A stretch of 64,000 bases of DNA from Mycolicibacterium hodleri. Lineage in GTDB: Bacteria; Actinomycetota; Actinomycetes; Mycobacteriales; Mycobacteriaceae. Where the stretch lies: NCBI RefSeq assembly GCF_025822245.1, contig NZ_JACKTL010000015.1, positions 913 through 64,912 on the forward strand, given 5' to 3'. Positions 50,258 through 58,775 of the stretch are shown piece by piece. Both the position numbers and the translations under genes were made by a program. A model generated the notes under the pieces. That model saw nothing but the letters and a program-made list of their open reading frames with translations. It did not search any database and was not told the origin of the DNA. Positions within the stretch are counted from its first letter, which is position 1, and each line of letters begins with the position of its first letter.

Positions 50258-50779
50258 TTAGGCGCCGATCAGTTCGCGCCTGGTCGGCTGAACGGCCGGC
50301 ACGAACTCGTACGGCTCCAGCGGGCGGGCGACCGGTGCGCGGCGGCGGGTCTGCGATCGGCGAATCGCCTTTGCTAGACGGTCCTCGTCGATGTTCAGAT
50401 GCTCTTTGAGCTTATCCCGCACCTGCGGGGGGATCGAGCTGCGGCCGGCTTCCATCCGCCCCAGGTGCACCGGGCTGGTGCCGATCAGCGGTGCAAGCTG
50501 CGCGAGGCTGTAACCAGCCAGGATGCGGTAGTAGGCGAGGTTGCGGGCTGTTTCGGTGACGACGTACAGCTCGCTGGCCTCCACACCGAGAAGCTCCGCG
50601 AGCCGTGCGATGTACTTCGGCGACGGCGCCGCCTCCCCCTTGACCCACCGAGTAACTGTGCCCTGGTTGACGTCAACCGCGGCCGCGAGGGCGCGATTGG
50701 TCAGCCCCTGCTTCTTGGCCAGGTCCTGCATTTTGCGGTACTTGAAGACCCCGGGCATGGCTGCCGGCGTGGAACGCAT
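50258..50779 (-). CDS. XRE-type regulator with two HTH domains
   Basis: A 173-residue protein with two Cro/C1-type HTHs in tandem: QGLTNRALAAAVDVNQGTVTRWVKGE (about 24-49) and GYSLAQLAPLIGTSPVHLGRMEAG (about 89-112). A basic C-terminal tail follows. ATG 50779 and ATG 50758 are both possible starts. It is divergent from the first Rep-like gene and is a good candidate for copy-number or transfer repressor. Confidence 0.75.
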   Translation of the reverse strand: MRSTPAAMPGVFKYRKMQDLAKKQGLTNRALAAAVDVNQGTVTRWVKGEAAPSPKYIARLAELLGVEASELYVVTETARNLAYYRILAGYSLAQLAPLIGTSPVHLGRMEAGRSSIPPQVRDKLKEHLNIDEDRLAKAIRRSQTRRRAPVARPLEPYEFVPAVQPTRRELIGA

Positions 50780-51128
50780 AAGCGCGTCTCCCTTCCCTGA
50801 CCCGACGATCTCTTACTGGCACGTTGACTATAACCGCCGCAATGTTCCCGGCACAGGTACCGAGACGGCGCAACACGCCGACACGGGTTAATTTCACTCC
50901 TGTCACAGGCAGCCAAAAGCGCTGGTCAGGCATATCAGATTTGCTTCACAAGGCACCTGAATGGATTGAGGTTGCATGCACGAACATTGCCGCTGGTGGT
51001 AACTCATGGCACGATTTGCGTTCATCGGGCGCCTGGCAGCGCTCGAACAACTGAATACCTCACCCAGAAACCAAAAACCGGTTGGTAGCTGGCACTACCA
51101 ACCGGCGGGCTCCCCCGGAGGGAAGCGG
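50780..51128. other. Divergent promoter region upstream of rep
   Basis: About 350 bases between the XRE gene and the first Rep-like gene, less GC-rich than its surroundings. It contains a hairpin at 51078-51105 and then GGAGGGAAGCGG directly before the proposed rep start. No gene seen. Confidence 0.5.
51078..51105 (+). promoter_or_regulatory. Hairpin in the leader of the first Rep-like gene
   Basis: CCGGTTGGTAG, 6-base loop, CTACCAACCGG: a perfect 11-bp stem about 24 bases before the start codon. A different 11-bp hairpin occupies a similar place before the paralogue (55789-55826). Confidence 0.7.
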
Positions 51129-52262
51129 ATGTCTTGGCGACACCGCCATTCTAGCGTGCTACCAGCACGTTTGGCAAACGTTGGATGCGACGAAAATGCG
51201 TCCGCGCGGTCACAGGACCGTCACGGATCGAACTTCGCCACGCAGTCTTCGAAGGCCCGCAGCGCCCGCCTTGAACAGGCCGATTACCGGATCCGGCGCC
51301 GCGAGTGGATTCGGGCCGCTGGTGCCGTCTCCCCCACCACCCCGATGTGGACCTCTCGAACCTCGTGGACCTGCGAAGTCGCTGCCTGGGCCGCCAGTAC
51401 TGCTGGGCGTCAGACGCTCCGCCGCGTTCACCTCACTCAGCGGCTGTTCAGCCGCGTCACCGCAGCCCTGGCGCGCTTCGCCGACGGTACTAGCGGCCGC
51501 CATTGTGCCGTCACCAACGCGCGCGTCGCCCGGGCGGCCGGCTGCAGCCCGCGCACCGTGACCACCGTGCGGGGCGTGCTCGCCGCCGCGGACTTCGCCG
51601 TCGAAGTGCGGCGCGGCACCGGATCGGCCAGTACCCCGGTTCACCAGCGGCGGCCCTCGGTGTGGCACCTCACCTCGCGCCGGCAGCCTGTGGATAAAGC
51701 AGAATTTTGCGACCTACCCCGTTCCCGGAGGGTTACGGGGTCTAGTCCTGTGAGTTCGAAGACTCCAAGCGAGGCGCACAGCGCCCCGCGGCGAAATCAA
51801 TCTTCCAAAAAGCAGCACCGACAGCGCCGGACACCACGGCCGCTGCACACTCAGCGGCTCGCCGGTTGGCTTGCATCGACCGCGACCGGCCTCGGAGCAC
51901 GCAATGGGCACCACGTCGTAGGACAACTCTGCGACGCACTGCAAGCCAGCCACCTGGATCTGCCTGCATGGACCGGGCCCCAGCTCGTCCAGGCGCTCAA
52001 CGAGGACATGCGGCAGCGCGGGTTCACTTGGCCGGATCAGATCACGCGTCCTGGCCCGTTCCTCGCGCAGCGTCTTCGCCATCTCCCCGCGCGGCCACCG
52101 GCTGATCGGCCCCGCCCGGTGACTACGACCGTCAAGGGCGGCGACCCCTGCCACTCCCCCGCACCGCGCCCGCCGTTGGAGCCCTCCCCGGCGCGCCTAG
52201 AAGCACAACGCAGCATCCGGGAGACGCTGGCACGCGCGTTACGGCGTAACGCCAGAGCCTGA
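51129..52262 (+). CDS. Rep-like helix-turn-helix protein (copy 1)
   Basis: A 377-residue protein from ATG 51129 (strong GGAGGGAAG site). The core SGRHCAVTNARVARAAGCSP...TVTTVRGVLAAADFAVEVRRGTG (about 120-165) is an HTH of the type found in putative replication proteins of Rhodococcus, Gordonia and Mycobacterium plasmids. Then come RRPSVWHLTSRRQPVDKAEFCDLP and a basic linker. A second conserved part (QLCDALQASHLDLPAWTGPQLV...MRQRGFTWPDQI) lies at about 260-305. It is paralogous to 55895-57070. Origin-like DNA lies directly downstream. The N-terminal about 60 residues are poorly conserved, so the start is uncertain. Confidence 0.65.
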   Translation: MSWRHRHSSVLPARLANVGCDENASARSQDRHGSNFATQSSKARSARLEQADYRIRRREWIRAAGAVSPTTPMWTSRTSWTCEVAAWAASTAGRQTLRRVHLTQRLFSRVTAALARFADGTSGRHCAVTNARVARAAGCSPRTVTTVRGVLAAADFAVEVRRGTGSASTPVHQRRPSVWHLTSRRQPVDKAEFCDLPRSRRVTGSSPVSSKTPSEAHSAPRRNQSSKKQHRQRRTPRPLHTQRLAGWLASTATGLGARNGHHVVGQLCDALQASHLDLPAWTGPQLVQALNEDMRQRGFTWPDQITRPGPFLAQRLRHLPARPPADRPRPVTTTVKGGDPCHSPAPRPPLEPSPARLEAQRSIRETLARALRRNARA

Positions 52263-53229
52263 CTTTCGACGTTCGTCCTGCTAGACGGGCTTTTGCGGTC
52301 GTGTCCAAAGAGCGGACATAGGCCGGCGAAGCGGCATGGGCTCGGGACGGCAACCTTCGACGCCGAAGAAAATCGGCCCTGAGAAGCCCGTAGCGGGCCT
52401 AGAACGGCGATCCGCATGTAACGACACCCCCTACCGCCCTGGCGTCCCACAGCGGCCTCGCGAGGCGGCGTTACGGGCCTGCGCAATCCAGCGAGCTAAC
52501 TCGCCGTGAAGTGATCTGCGCAGTTCAGGCTTGTTAACGGTCGTTCTGCAGCACACATGAATTGTGCGCGGATTGTGAGCGTGCCGTGCGATCAATCTGC
52601 GCACGGCGCATTCGTGCTCAACATCAGATTTCCGTGAAGCGATCGCCCAGTCTGCGTAAGTCTCATATGAAGTGTGAACGGTGCTGATCTGTCACAGTGA
52701 CGGATCGTGCCGTGATTATCTGATGTGGATGTAATGCGATTCTGACATGAACCTGTCGTGAGTGTGATCCCGTCATTGGGCGCTGGTTAGGTGAATGTGC
52801 TGTGCGATGAACGTGAGTTCTGCGTACTGCTCACCACGGCTTTTTGTAAGCGCCACATGTTGTGCATGTTGTTGTCATGTAGTTAGTTGGTGAACTGTAC
52901 GTGCGGAGGACATTCCGACAATGTGTTCATCATCTCCGACCTACATGAGGCATTCATTGCCGTCATGCGATCTCGTTATCGTGTCCCTATTTATCGCACG
53001 ACAAGTGATTGTGATGACGACATGATCGGGTGATGAAGCTGACAACGAACTATCGATACGCCGATGATGCTTCGACGTGATACGCACGTGAGCCTCATAT
53101 TCGGGAGTCGTGAGTGGCTCCGCACGGACGATTCACAATGTTTGTGAATGCGTCGTGAACAAGCGTTCATGCAGCTTGATGAGTCGCCGGTGCCCAATCC
53201 GTGACCCTTTCAGGGGCAAGATAGGGCTC
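52263..53229. other. Origin-like non-coding region
   Basis: About 970 bases with no credible gene and a visibly lower GC content, especially 52640-53160, with many CATG/GTGA words. CCGTGAAG(T/C)GATC occurs twice (52504 and 52632). A 19-bp inverted repeat at 52551-52569 is shared with the 43.5-kb control region. Following a Rep-like gene, it is the best candidate for a replication origin in the window. Confidence 0.5.
52551..52569. repeat. Inverted repeat shared with 43539-43557
   Basis: GCACAC, ATGAATT, GTGCGC; 18 of 19 bases equal to the 43.5-kb copy. Confidence 0.7.
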
Positions 53230-54078
53230 ATGCCCACCACGCTACAGCTCGACATGGCTGCGGTACGCGATGTCGCAAACCGAGTCGTTGACGTCGTTGG
53301 CCTCCTGACACTTCAGTCGATTCGCCTGCGACTACCAACGATGCCGCCGGCTCCAGACGCTCTGACGATTCGTCTGAGCCGCGGCGTCAGCGTGGAATCA
53401 CGTCGGCTCGCTTACCTGCTGGAGGCGGCGGCCGACGAGCTGGGCCGGGCGCTGGAGGCCATCCTCGCCTATGCCCACGACGGCGCCGCCCTCGCTCGGC
53501 GGACTGAGCTGGCCCTCATGGGCCTTGAGATCGGCGAATTCGAACCGTCCAGCGAGCCCAGCATCAGGCGATCGCCGCGCACCGCTGGCACCCCTACCCC
53601 ACCCCCGGGTGTGGCCGACGACCTCCATGGCGCGCTGAGCCAGGCGTTGCTTCTCGCGCAGGGGGCGGACCTTCGCGCACAGTCACCCGTCGATGTCACA
53701 CAGCTGCGCGCCGCAGCCACCGCACTACACGCCAGCGCGCGCACTCTACGCGCGGCGATGAGCAGCGGGGACCGGCCCGCGGCGATGCTGGATCGCTTCG
53801 GGGGGTGGCTTGAGACGGACGCAGCCGGCGCAGCCGCACAACTGAACTCCAGCGTCGCACGGTGGGCCACTGCATACGAGAGTGTTCGGGAACAGGTCCA
53901 AGAGCCGGCTGCCCTCTACCGCGGCTGGCTTGCTGCGGCCGTCGCAGGCGCTGACCGGGACGCAGTGGACTTGTCAGAAGCCGCCGCGCACGGCCGCGCG
54001 GCACTGCGCGAGTATGCGTCGACGTCGATCTCCGAGATTAGTTGTCTCGGCCATCCACTCCTCGGGACCAGCGCGTAG
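53230..54078 (+). CDS. Helical protein of WXG/ESX-substrate-like shape
   Basis: A 282-residue protein from ATG 53230. Mostly long helices (SRRLAYLLEAAADELGRALEAILAYAHDG, about 57-85) with a Pro-rich break (about 120-135) and a second helical half. No signal peptide or enzymatic motif. The shape recalls mycobacterial ESX-associated proteins, but the match is weak. The upstream frame from 53110 is ignored, because it lacks a ribosome site and is basic and Cys-rich. Confidence 0.45.
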   Translation: MPTTLQLDMAAVRDVANRVVDVVGLLTLQSIRLRLPTMPPAPDALTIRLSRGVSVESRRLAYLLEAAADELGRALEAILAYAHDGAALARRTELALMGLEIGEFEPSSEPSIRRSPRTAGTPTPPPGVADDLHGALSQALLLAQGADLRAQSPVDVTQLRAAATALHASARTLRAAMSSGDRPAAMLDRFGGWLETDAAGAAAQLNSSVARWATAYESVREQVQEPAALYRGWLAAAVAGADRDAVDLSEAAAHGRAALREYASTSISEISCLGHPLLGTSA

Positions 54079-54109
54079 GCGCGGGACACCACTCCCGGCT
54101 GGTTCTGCT

Positions 54110-54139
54110 GACGGAATCGGCGCCATCGGCAGGTACTTC
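54110..54139 (+). promoter_or_regulatory. Bipartite promoter-like element (copy 4)
   Basis: GACGGAATC, 13 bases, GGTACTTC on the plus strand, 55 bases before the tagged Cys-rich gene. This copy alone points rightward, as does its gene. Confidence 0.65.
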
Positions 54140-54194
54140 CTGTTCGACACCTTCCTTGCTGGGGGGGCGGACGTAGCGGGAAGGGGAAGTACTG

Positions 54195-54776
54195 ATGTGC
54201 AAGGCAGCCCATGAAACAGGCGGCCCGAAGCGGTGCAGCGGCGATGCTCGCGCGACGCTGGAGCGATCGACGGCCGACTTATCAGCGCTGGAGCGCGTGG
54301 AAGCCGCGCTGCGGGTGGAAGCCGACGAGTCGCTGTTCGAGCCGATGATATCCGCCGCGGGGCACACCCTGCAGGTCCTGAAGACCAGGTGGTACGGGTT
54401 GCGTACATTCGGCGCGCACTGCGGCGGGTGCGACGGGTTCGTGACTCCCGAGGGTGGCTTCACCAGTCCCGCCGATGCTCACCAGTGGGCGCAGGCCTAC
54501 GCGGCTTCAGATTGCGCACCAGATCAAACGGCCTTGGCCGGCATTGGCGCTGACGAGCCCTACGCCCCGATGTCGACCGCCGAGGCCGACCAGATGGCGA
54601 AGGAGCACGCCGCCGGCGTGCACAAACCCCGCGTCCTGCCCACGCGATACCGCGGGCTGCACACGTGGTCGGTGTTCTGTCCCGGATGCCATGCACAGAT
54701 CAGCCCACCCGGCGGGTACGGACAGGCCGGCACCGCGCTGCAGCATGCCAACAGTGGCTGCCCCAACGCTCAGTAA
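54195..54776 (+). CDS. Tagged protein with two zinc-finger-like repeats
   Basis: A 193-residue protein. Residues 1-19 are the shared tag (MCKAAHETGGPKRCSGDAR), then a helix. Two related modules follow: RWYGLRTFGAHCGGCDGFVT...SDCAP (about 65-108) and RYRGLHTWSVFCPGCHAQIS...SGCP (about 150-190). Each has CxxC followed by a distant Cys, so each may bind zinc. No enzymatic motif. It is controlled by the same promoter element as the T4SS operon. Confidence 0.6.
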   Translation: MCKAAHETGGPKRCSGDARATLERSTADLSALERVEAALRVEADESLFEPMISAAGHTLQVLKTRWYGLRTFGAHCGGCDGFVTPEGGFTSPADAHQWAQAYAASDCAPDQTALAGIGADEPYAPMSTAEADQMAKEHAAGVHKPRVLPTRYRGLHTWSVFCPGCHAQISPPGGYGQAGTALQHANSGCPNAQ

Positions 54777-54803
54777 CCGCGCAGGGGGCCCGCCCGATCG
54801 GCG

Positions 54804-54995
54804 TCACTCGATGAGGCGGTGGGCCCACCGCGTCCCGCCCAGGAACCCGCTGACGGCGGCGAGCACCGCGAAGGAGGGGTTCCCGGTGCCGGCGAACGTA
54901 AGACCGCCGGCAACTGCGGCGAGCAGAAGAGCAGTCAGCAGCACCACGGCGGTCCGCACGGTGAACAGCGGTCGAGGCTTCAAGGTCTTAGCCAC
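54804..54995 (-). CDS. Small two-pass membrane protein, 63 aa
   Basis: From GTG 54995 with a GGAGGATC ribosome site. Two hydrophobic segments (about 14-36 and 41-54). The region 54996-55279, between this gene and the next, shows no gene. Confidence 0.6.
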   Translation of the reverse strand: MAKTLKPRPLFTVRTAVVLLTALLLAAVAGGLTFAGTGNPSFAVLAAVSGFLGGTRWAHRLIE

Positions 54996-55279
54996 GAGAT
55001 CCTCCTGTGAGGTCGGTTCGCGCGGAGTCCCGTTGGGGCTCTGCGGTCACCGTGCGATTTGCAAGGTGACACGTATTCGAGAAGTTCGCGCCGATTCCTA
55101 CAGGGTGGGAGTGCAGAGCAACCTGGGGGAGAGTCGCGTTTCCCGCCAGAGGGCAACTCCTGGTCGATTTCGCAGGAGAACGAATGTGCCGAGGGGGAGT
55201 GCGCGATGTTACGGATTGCAGGGTTCATCTCCGGCGTGTCCGAATCAGATTTGCGATCTTGAGTGAGAGGGTGAACGCC

Positions 55280-55699
55280 ATGGCTGGCCGACGACACAAG
55301 GGAGACCGGGCGCTCATTCAGACTCGCCCGTACGACGAGGTGCTTCACCTCGTCATCGGTCGGCAGCACGCTGCCGGCATCAAGGAGCTGAGCCCGTATC
55401 TCGCCGACGTCCTGGCGATTCACGTGGGCCGCGAGGATCTGGTGACCGAACTCGGGCACACGCAGTCTCTACCGCTCGATCAGGACACCGAGACCCAGGC
55501 GGGCCCGTACCCGGGTCGGCGCACTCTGGTGCAGACGCGCCCGCACCGCGAGGTGTGGACCGCGGTTCACGAACGCCAAAAGAGTGCAGGGGTGTCCTCG
55601 GTCAGCCAGTACGTCGCTGACGTCCTGGCCATGCATGTCGGTCGCGAGGATCTCGTAGTCGAACTCGGGCGCAAGGAGGGCTTGCCGCTGGCGATGTAG
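55280..55699 (+). CDS. Protein with duplicated ribbon-helix-helix-like domain
   Basis: A 139-residue protein made of two halves with the same pattern: LIQTRPYDEVLHLV...ADVLAIHVGREDLVTELG (about 12-62) and LVQTRPHREVWTAV...ADVLAMHVGREDLVVELG (about 80-131). A strand plus two helices per half is an RHH/antitoxin-like fold, and two halves would give a one-chain dimer. No toxin neighbour is visible. It is a candidate regulator or partition protein. Confidence 0.6.
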   Translation: MAGRRHKGDRALIQTRPYDEVLHLVIGRQHAAGIKELSPYLADVLAIHVGREDLVTELGHTQSLPLDQDTETQAGPYPGRRTLVQTRPHREVWTAVHERQKSAGVSSVSQYVADVLAMHVGREDLVVELGRKEGLPLAM

Positions 55700-55788
55700 A
55701 AGGTGGGGCCCTTCCTGGCAGAGGGGCCAAACGAACATCTGAATACGCGGCGCAAGACCCCACACGTTCAACGGAGGGTCTGAGAAAC

Positions 55789-55826
55789 ATCGAAGCCCTC
55801 AGCCTGGCAGCGCTAAGGGCTTCGAT
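55789..55826 (+). promoter_or_regulatory. Hairpin in the leader of the second Rep-like gene
   Basis: ATCGAAGCCCT, 16-base loop, AGGGCTTCGAT: a perfect 11-bp stem about 70 bases before the gene. It is followed by a stretch that resembles the leader of copy 1 near the start (TGTCTTGGCG in both). Confidence 0.65.
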
Positions 55827-55894
55827 CTGAAGTTGTCGAGCCGAGCTACGAACTCGTCTCGTGGGCTTGCGCCCTATCCCGAAGGGGACTTGTC

Positions 55895-57070
55895 TTGGCG
55901 GACAGGTGCCACGGTAGCGCACACCCAAAATCAGGGCTACAGGACGCGCTACTTCGTGAGCTAAATCGTGATATTCCGCTGCCGCACACCCCGCGTTCAT
56001 TACGCGCGAAGCAGGGTCGTGCACGGCGGCGTTGGATCGTTGAAATAGGGCAGGCGCCGGCCTCGATGCCGGTGTGGGTCAGCCGGGCCGGCTGGCTCGA
56101 CGAACTCGAGCGGTGGCTGGCTACTGATGAGGGCGATGCCGCGCGCGGCCGCGCACATCTGCGGCCGGCGTTGCTGCTGAGGGTTGCCGAGGTCCTGGCG
56201 GCCCACGCCGATCACGGCAGCGGCCGGCACTGCGCCGTGACCAATGCTGCTGCCGCCGCGGCCGCCGGCTGCTCGGCGCGCACAGTAACGACGGTGCGCA
56301 GGCTGCTCGCCGAAGCCGGACTGGCCGTCGAGATCCGCCGCGGCACCGGTTCGGCCCACGCGCCGATCGACCTGCGGCGGCCCTCGGTCTGGCATCTGGT
56401 GAGCCGGAAGGAGCCTGTGGATAACTCGGCCGTTTGCGACCTACCGCCATCCCGAAGGGATAGGCGGGTAACTCCCGTTGGTAAGAACTCACCAAGCACG
56501 CGCAAGCGCGCGCCGCAGTCACGGAAATCTCCTTCGAAACGACCCGCACAGCGGGCCCGGCGCTTCGCGCCGCGGGCCCTGCATGTGCAGAAGCTCGCCG
56601 ACGAGCTGGTGGGCAACGAGTACGGCCGGCGGGGGCTCTGCGGAGGTCTCGCCCGTGGGCACATCGGGCACATCTGCGATGCGCTGACCCGATCGGGCCT
56701 GGACCTCGATGCCTGGACAGCCCAGCAGATCGCCGCGGCGCTCAACGCCGATATGCGCCAACGCGGGTGGTCCTGGCCGAACCGCATCGACCGTCCAAGT
56801 GCTTTCCTGGCATCTCGGCTTCGCCGGTTGCCTCAGCGGCCAGTGGTGGTGCGCTCGGTGCAGCCGGCGGCGCCCAAACTCGATGTCGAGGTGGTGGTAC
56901 CGGCGAGTGCAGCTACTCGGGCCGCAGCTCGTGCGTTCTTCCAGAAGAATCGGGGGAGAGGTGCATCAAGCGCTAGCCAAACCGTGGCCGAAAGTGTAAA
57001 GTGGTTTACAACAGACAAGCCGGCCGGGCGTGCGCGTCAGGTCACCCAATCCCCTAGGGGGACAGCATGA
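55895..57070 (+). CDS. Rep-like helix-turn-helix protein (copy 2)
   Basis: A frame of 391 residues, paralogous to 51129-52262. It shares SGRHCAVTNA...CSARTVTTVRRLLAEAGLAVEIRRGTG, RRPSVWHLVSRKEPVDNSAVCDLPPSRR and HICDALTRSGLDLDAWTAQQ...MRQRGWSWPNRI. The TTG at 55895 is the first possible start, but the true one could be later (about 55990-56070). It ends by overlapping the next gene, and its 3' end contains a TGTAAA operator. Confidence 0.65.
   Translation: MADRCHGSAHPKSGLQDALLRELNRDIPLPHTPRSLRAKQGRARRRWIVEIGQAPASMPVWVSRAGWLDELERWLATDEGDAARGRAHLRPALLLRVAEVLAAHADHGSGRHCAVTNAAAAAAAGCSARTVTTVRRLLAEAGLAVEIRRGTGSAHAPIDLRRPSVWHLVSRKEPVDNSAVCDLPPSRRDRRVTPVGKNSPSTRKRAPQSRKSPSKRPAQRARRFAPRALHVQKLADELVGNEYGRRGLCGGLARGHIGHICDALTRSGLDLDAWTAQQIAAALNADMRQRGWSWPNRIDRPSAFLASRLRRLPQRPVVVRSVQPAAPKLDVEVVVPASAATRAAARAFFQKNRGRGASSASQTVAESVKWFTTDKPAGRARQVTQSPRGTA
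56995..57010. promoter_or_regulatory. TGTAAA-N4-TTTACA operator
   Basis: Perfect palindrome TGTAAA-GTGG-TTTACA, 56 bases before the ATG of the 57067 gene and inside the end of the Rep-like gene. Confidence 0.7.
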
Positions 57071-58347
57071 TCGCCATGGAGCTGCAGACCGTTGAGACCC
57101 ACGAGTGGGAGATTCCGGCCTATAAACTCGACGCCTTCAAAGCCAAGATCGCCCAGGCCAACAAGCGGCTGGCGCGAGCGGGCCTCGACGCCCGGTTCGA
57201 CGTTGCTTACGAAGAGTTCGAGCGCCAGAAGAACGTGACCCAGGCCGATCAGGCGGTGGTGAGCAACCACGCCCCGGTCTACGTCTACGAACCGTGGATC
57301 CGCGCGACGCTCACCGGCCCACTGACCCTGCGCCATGGCCACTTCACGTTCGTTGCCCGCCTGGTCCCCGAGGAAGCCGGCATCACGGTGCACTCGGCCC
57401 CCGGACAAGAACTCGGCGGCTACAGCCCCCGCGGCGACAACGCCTGCGACCACTGCCAGGTCGAGCGCAGCCGGTCTCGGCTCTACCTCGTCCGCGACGA
57501 TCGCGACGACACCATCATCCAGCTCGGGCACTCGTGCATCGAGCTCTACACCGGCGTCAGCCCCAAGGGGTTGTGGTCGCTGACATTCGACGAGGAGTTG
57601 GAAGCCTTCACTCGCAACGACGTCGAGGGTGGGTTCGGGCCGCGGCACTACGGTGCATCGGTCGACATCGTGCTGGCCTACGCGTTCGCCCACTCTGACA
57701 AGGGCCGCGCCTACGTCCCGTCCGGCATGTACTCCGAGACCTCCACCGTCAGCATGGTCCGTACCAGCCTGTTCTTCGACATCAACAAGCTCAAGGATCC
57801 CGACCGCAGCTACTACCGCGACAAGGCCGTCGAAGCGGCCGGCCACCTGGCCGACACCGACCTCATCGCCGCCATCAAGGCGTCCGTGGTCGAGACCTCC
57901 GAAGACAGCGACTACGGCCGCAACCTGCGCATCCTGCTCGCTGGTGAGAGCGTCACCGGCAAGAACGTCGGCATCCTCGGATCCCTGGTCAAGGTCTACG
58001 CGCGGCAGCAGCAGATCGAGGCCGAACGTAAAGCCCACCCCGTCGTCGCCGGTTACCTCGGAGAGGTCGGTGAACGCATCAAGGACATCGCGGCCACCGC
58101 CAAGACCGTCAAGTACGACGAAGGTAATTGGGGCACGACCACCTTCCTGGTGGCGATCGCCGACGACGGCCACATGCTTGTGTGGAAAGCGCACCGCGCG
58201 CTGGATATCGAGTCCGGCCAGCGGTTCACCATCGCCGCTGCCACCGTCAAGGCCCACGAGACCTACCGGGACGTCGACCAGACGGTGATCACTCGGGCCA
58301 ATAAATTCGAGGTCGTCGAAGCAGCCAGCGCATCGGAGATGTCATGA
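57067..58347 (+). CDS. Mobile-element protein with CxxC knuckle, 426 aa
   Basis: Begins MIAMELQTVETHEWEIPAYK; an ATG 9 bases later is also possible. Residues about 120-160 hold CDHCQVERSRSRLYLV...IQLGHSCIELYTG, a zinc-ribbon-like pattern often seen in large actinobacterial plasmid and phage proteins of unknown function. The C-terminal about 80 residues (GTTTFLVAIADDGHMLVWKA) resemble an OB-like beta domain. It is regulated by the TGTAAA operator and coupled to the next gene. Confidence 0.6.
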   Translation: MIAMELQTVETHEWEIPAYKLDAFKAKIAQANKRLARAGLDARFDVAYEEFERQKNVTQADQAVVSNHAPVYVYEPWIRATLTGPLTLRHGHFTFVARLVPEEAGITVHSAPGQELGGYSPRGDNACDHCQVERSRSRLYLVRDDRDDTIIQLGHSCIELYTGVSPKGLWSLTFDEELEAFTRNDVEGGFGPRHYGASVDIVLAYAFAHSDKGRAYVPSGMYSETSTVSMVRTSLFFDINKLKDPDRSYYRDKAVEAAGHLADTDLIAAIKASVVETSEDSDYGRNLRILLAGESVTGKNVGILGSLVKVYARQQQIEAERKAHPVVAGYLGEVGERIKDIAATAKTVKYDEGNWGTTTFLVAIADDGHMLVWKAHRALDIESGQRFTIAAATVKAHETYRDVDQTVITRANKFEVVEAASASEMS

Positions 58348-58643
58348 CACAGAGCTTTCCCGAGACGATGAACGTGTGGTTCTTGGCGTTGCAGGGCACC
58401 ACCGCCAGGCCGAACGAGTTCCTCTTGTACGCACTGGCCGACAACACCGAAGACGGCGCGAAGAGCGCAGAAGCTGCTCTGAAGGCGGCGAAGCCGGGGG
58501 AGTTCGTCGACGTCGAAGTGCGCTTTCCCAACCTGGTGGACAGCACCACGTTGCACGTACAGCCCCACCTCTGGGGCCTGTGGTGCGTGTCCGAACGCGT
58601 GGTCTCGACGTTGGAAATGTTCGCCAGCCCAAAACAACAGTAG
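58344..58643 (+). CDS. Hypothetical protein, 99 aa
   Basis: MTQSFPETMNVWFLALQGTT...; a mixed alpha/beta protein coupled to the 426-aa gene by ATGA overlap. No motif recognised. Confidence 0.55.
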   Translation: MTQSFPETMNVWFLALQGTTARPNEFLLYALADNTEDGAKSAEAALKAAKPGEFVDVEVRFPNLVDSTTLHVQPHLWGLWCVSERVVSTLEMFASPKQQ

Positions 58644-58775
58644 GCCCCGACAATCGCCACCGCGCGCTATAACCGCAGCTCAGAGCGTTTCCGCCGCAAT
58701 GTCTGCACGGTCATTTCCTACGGTAGGACCATCCGCGCGAATCTCGTCGCCGGACACATGAAAGGACTACCCCCG

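Noticed and set aside
53110..53229. Upstream extension of the 53230 gene
   Set aside because: Its composition is unlike the rest of the protein (basic, Cys-rich) and there is no ribosome site. It belongs to the low-GC non-coding region.
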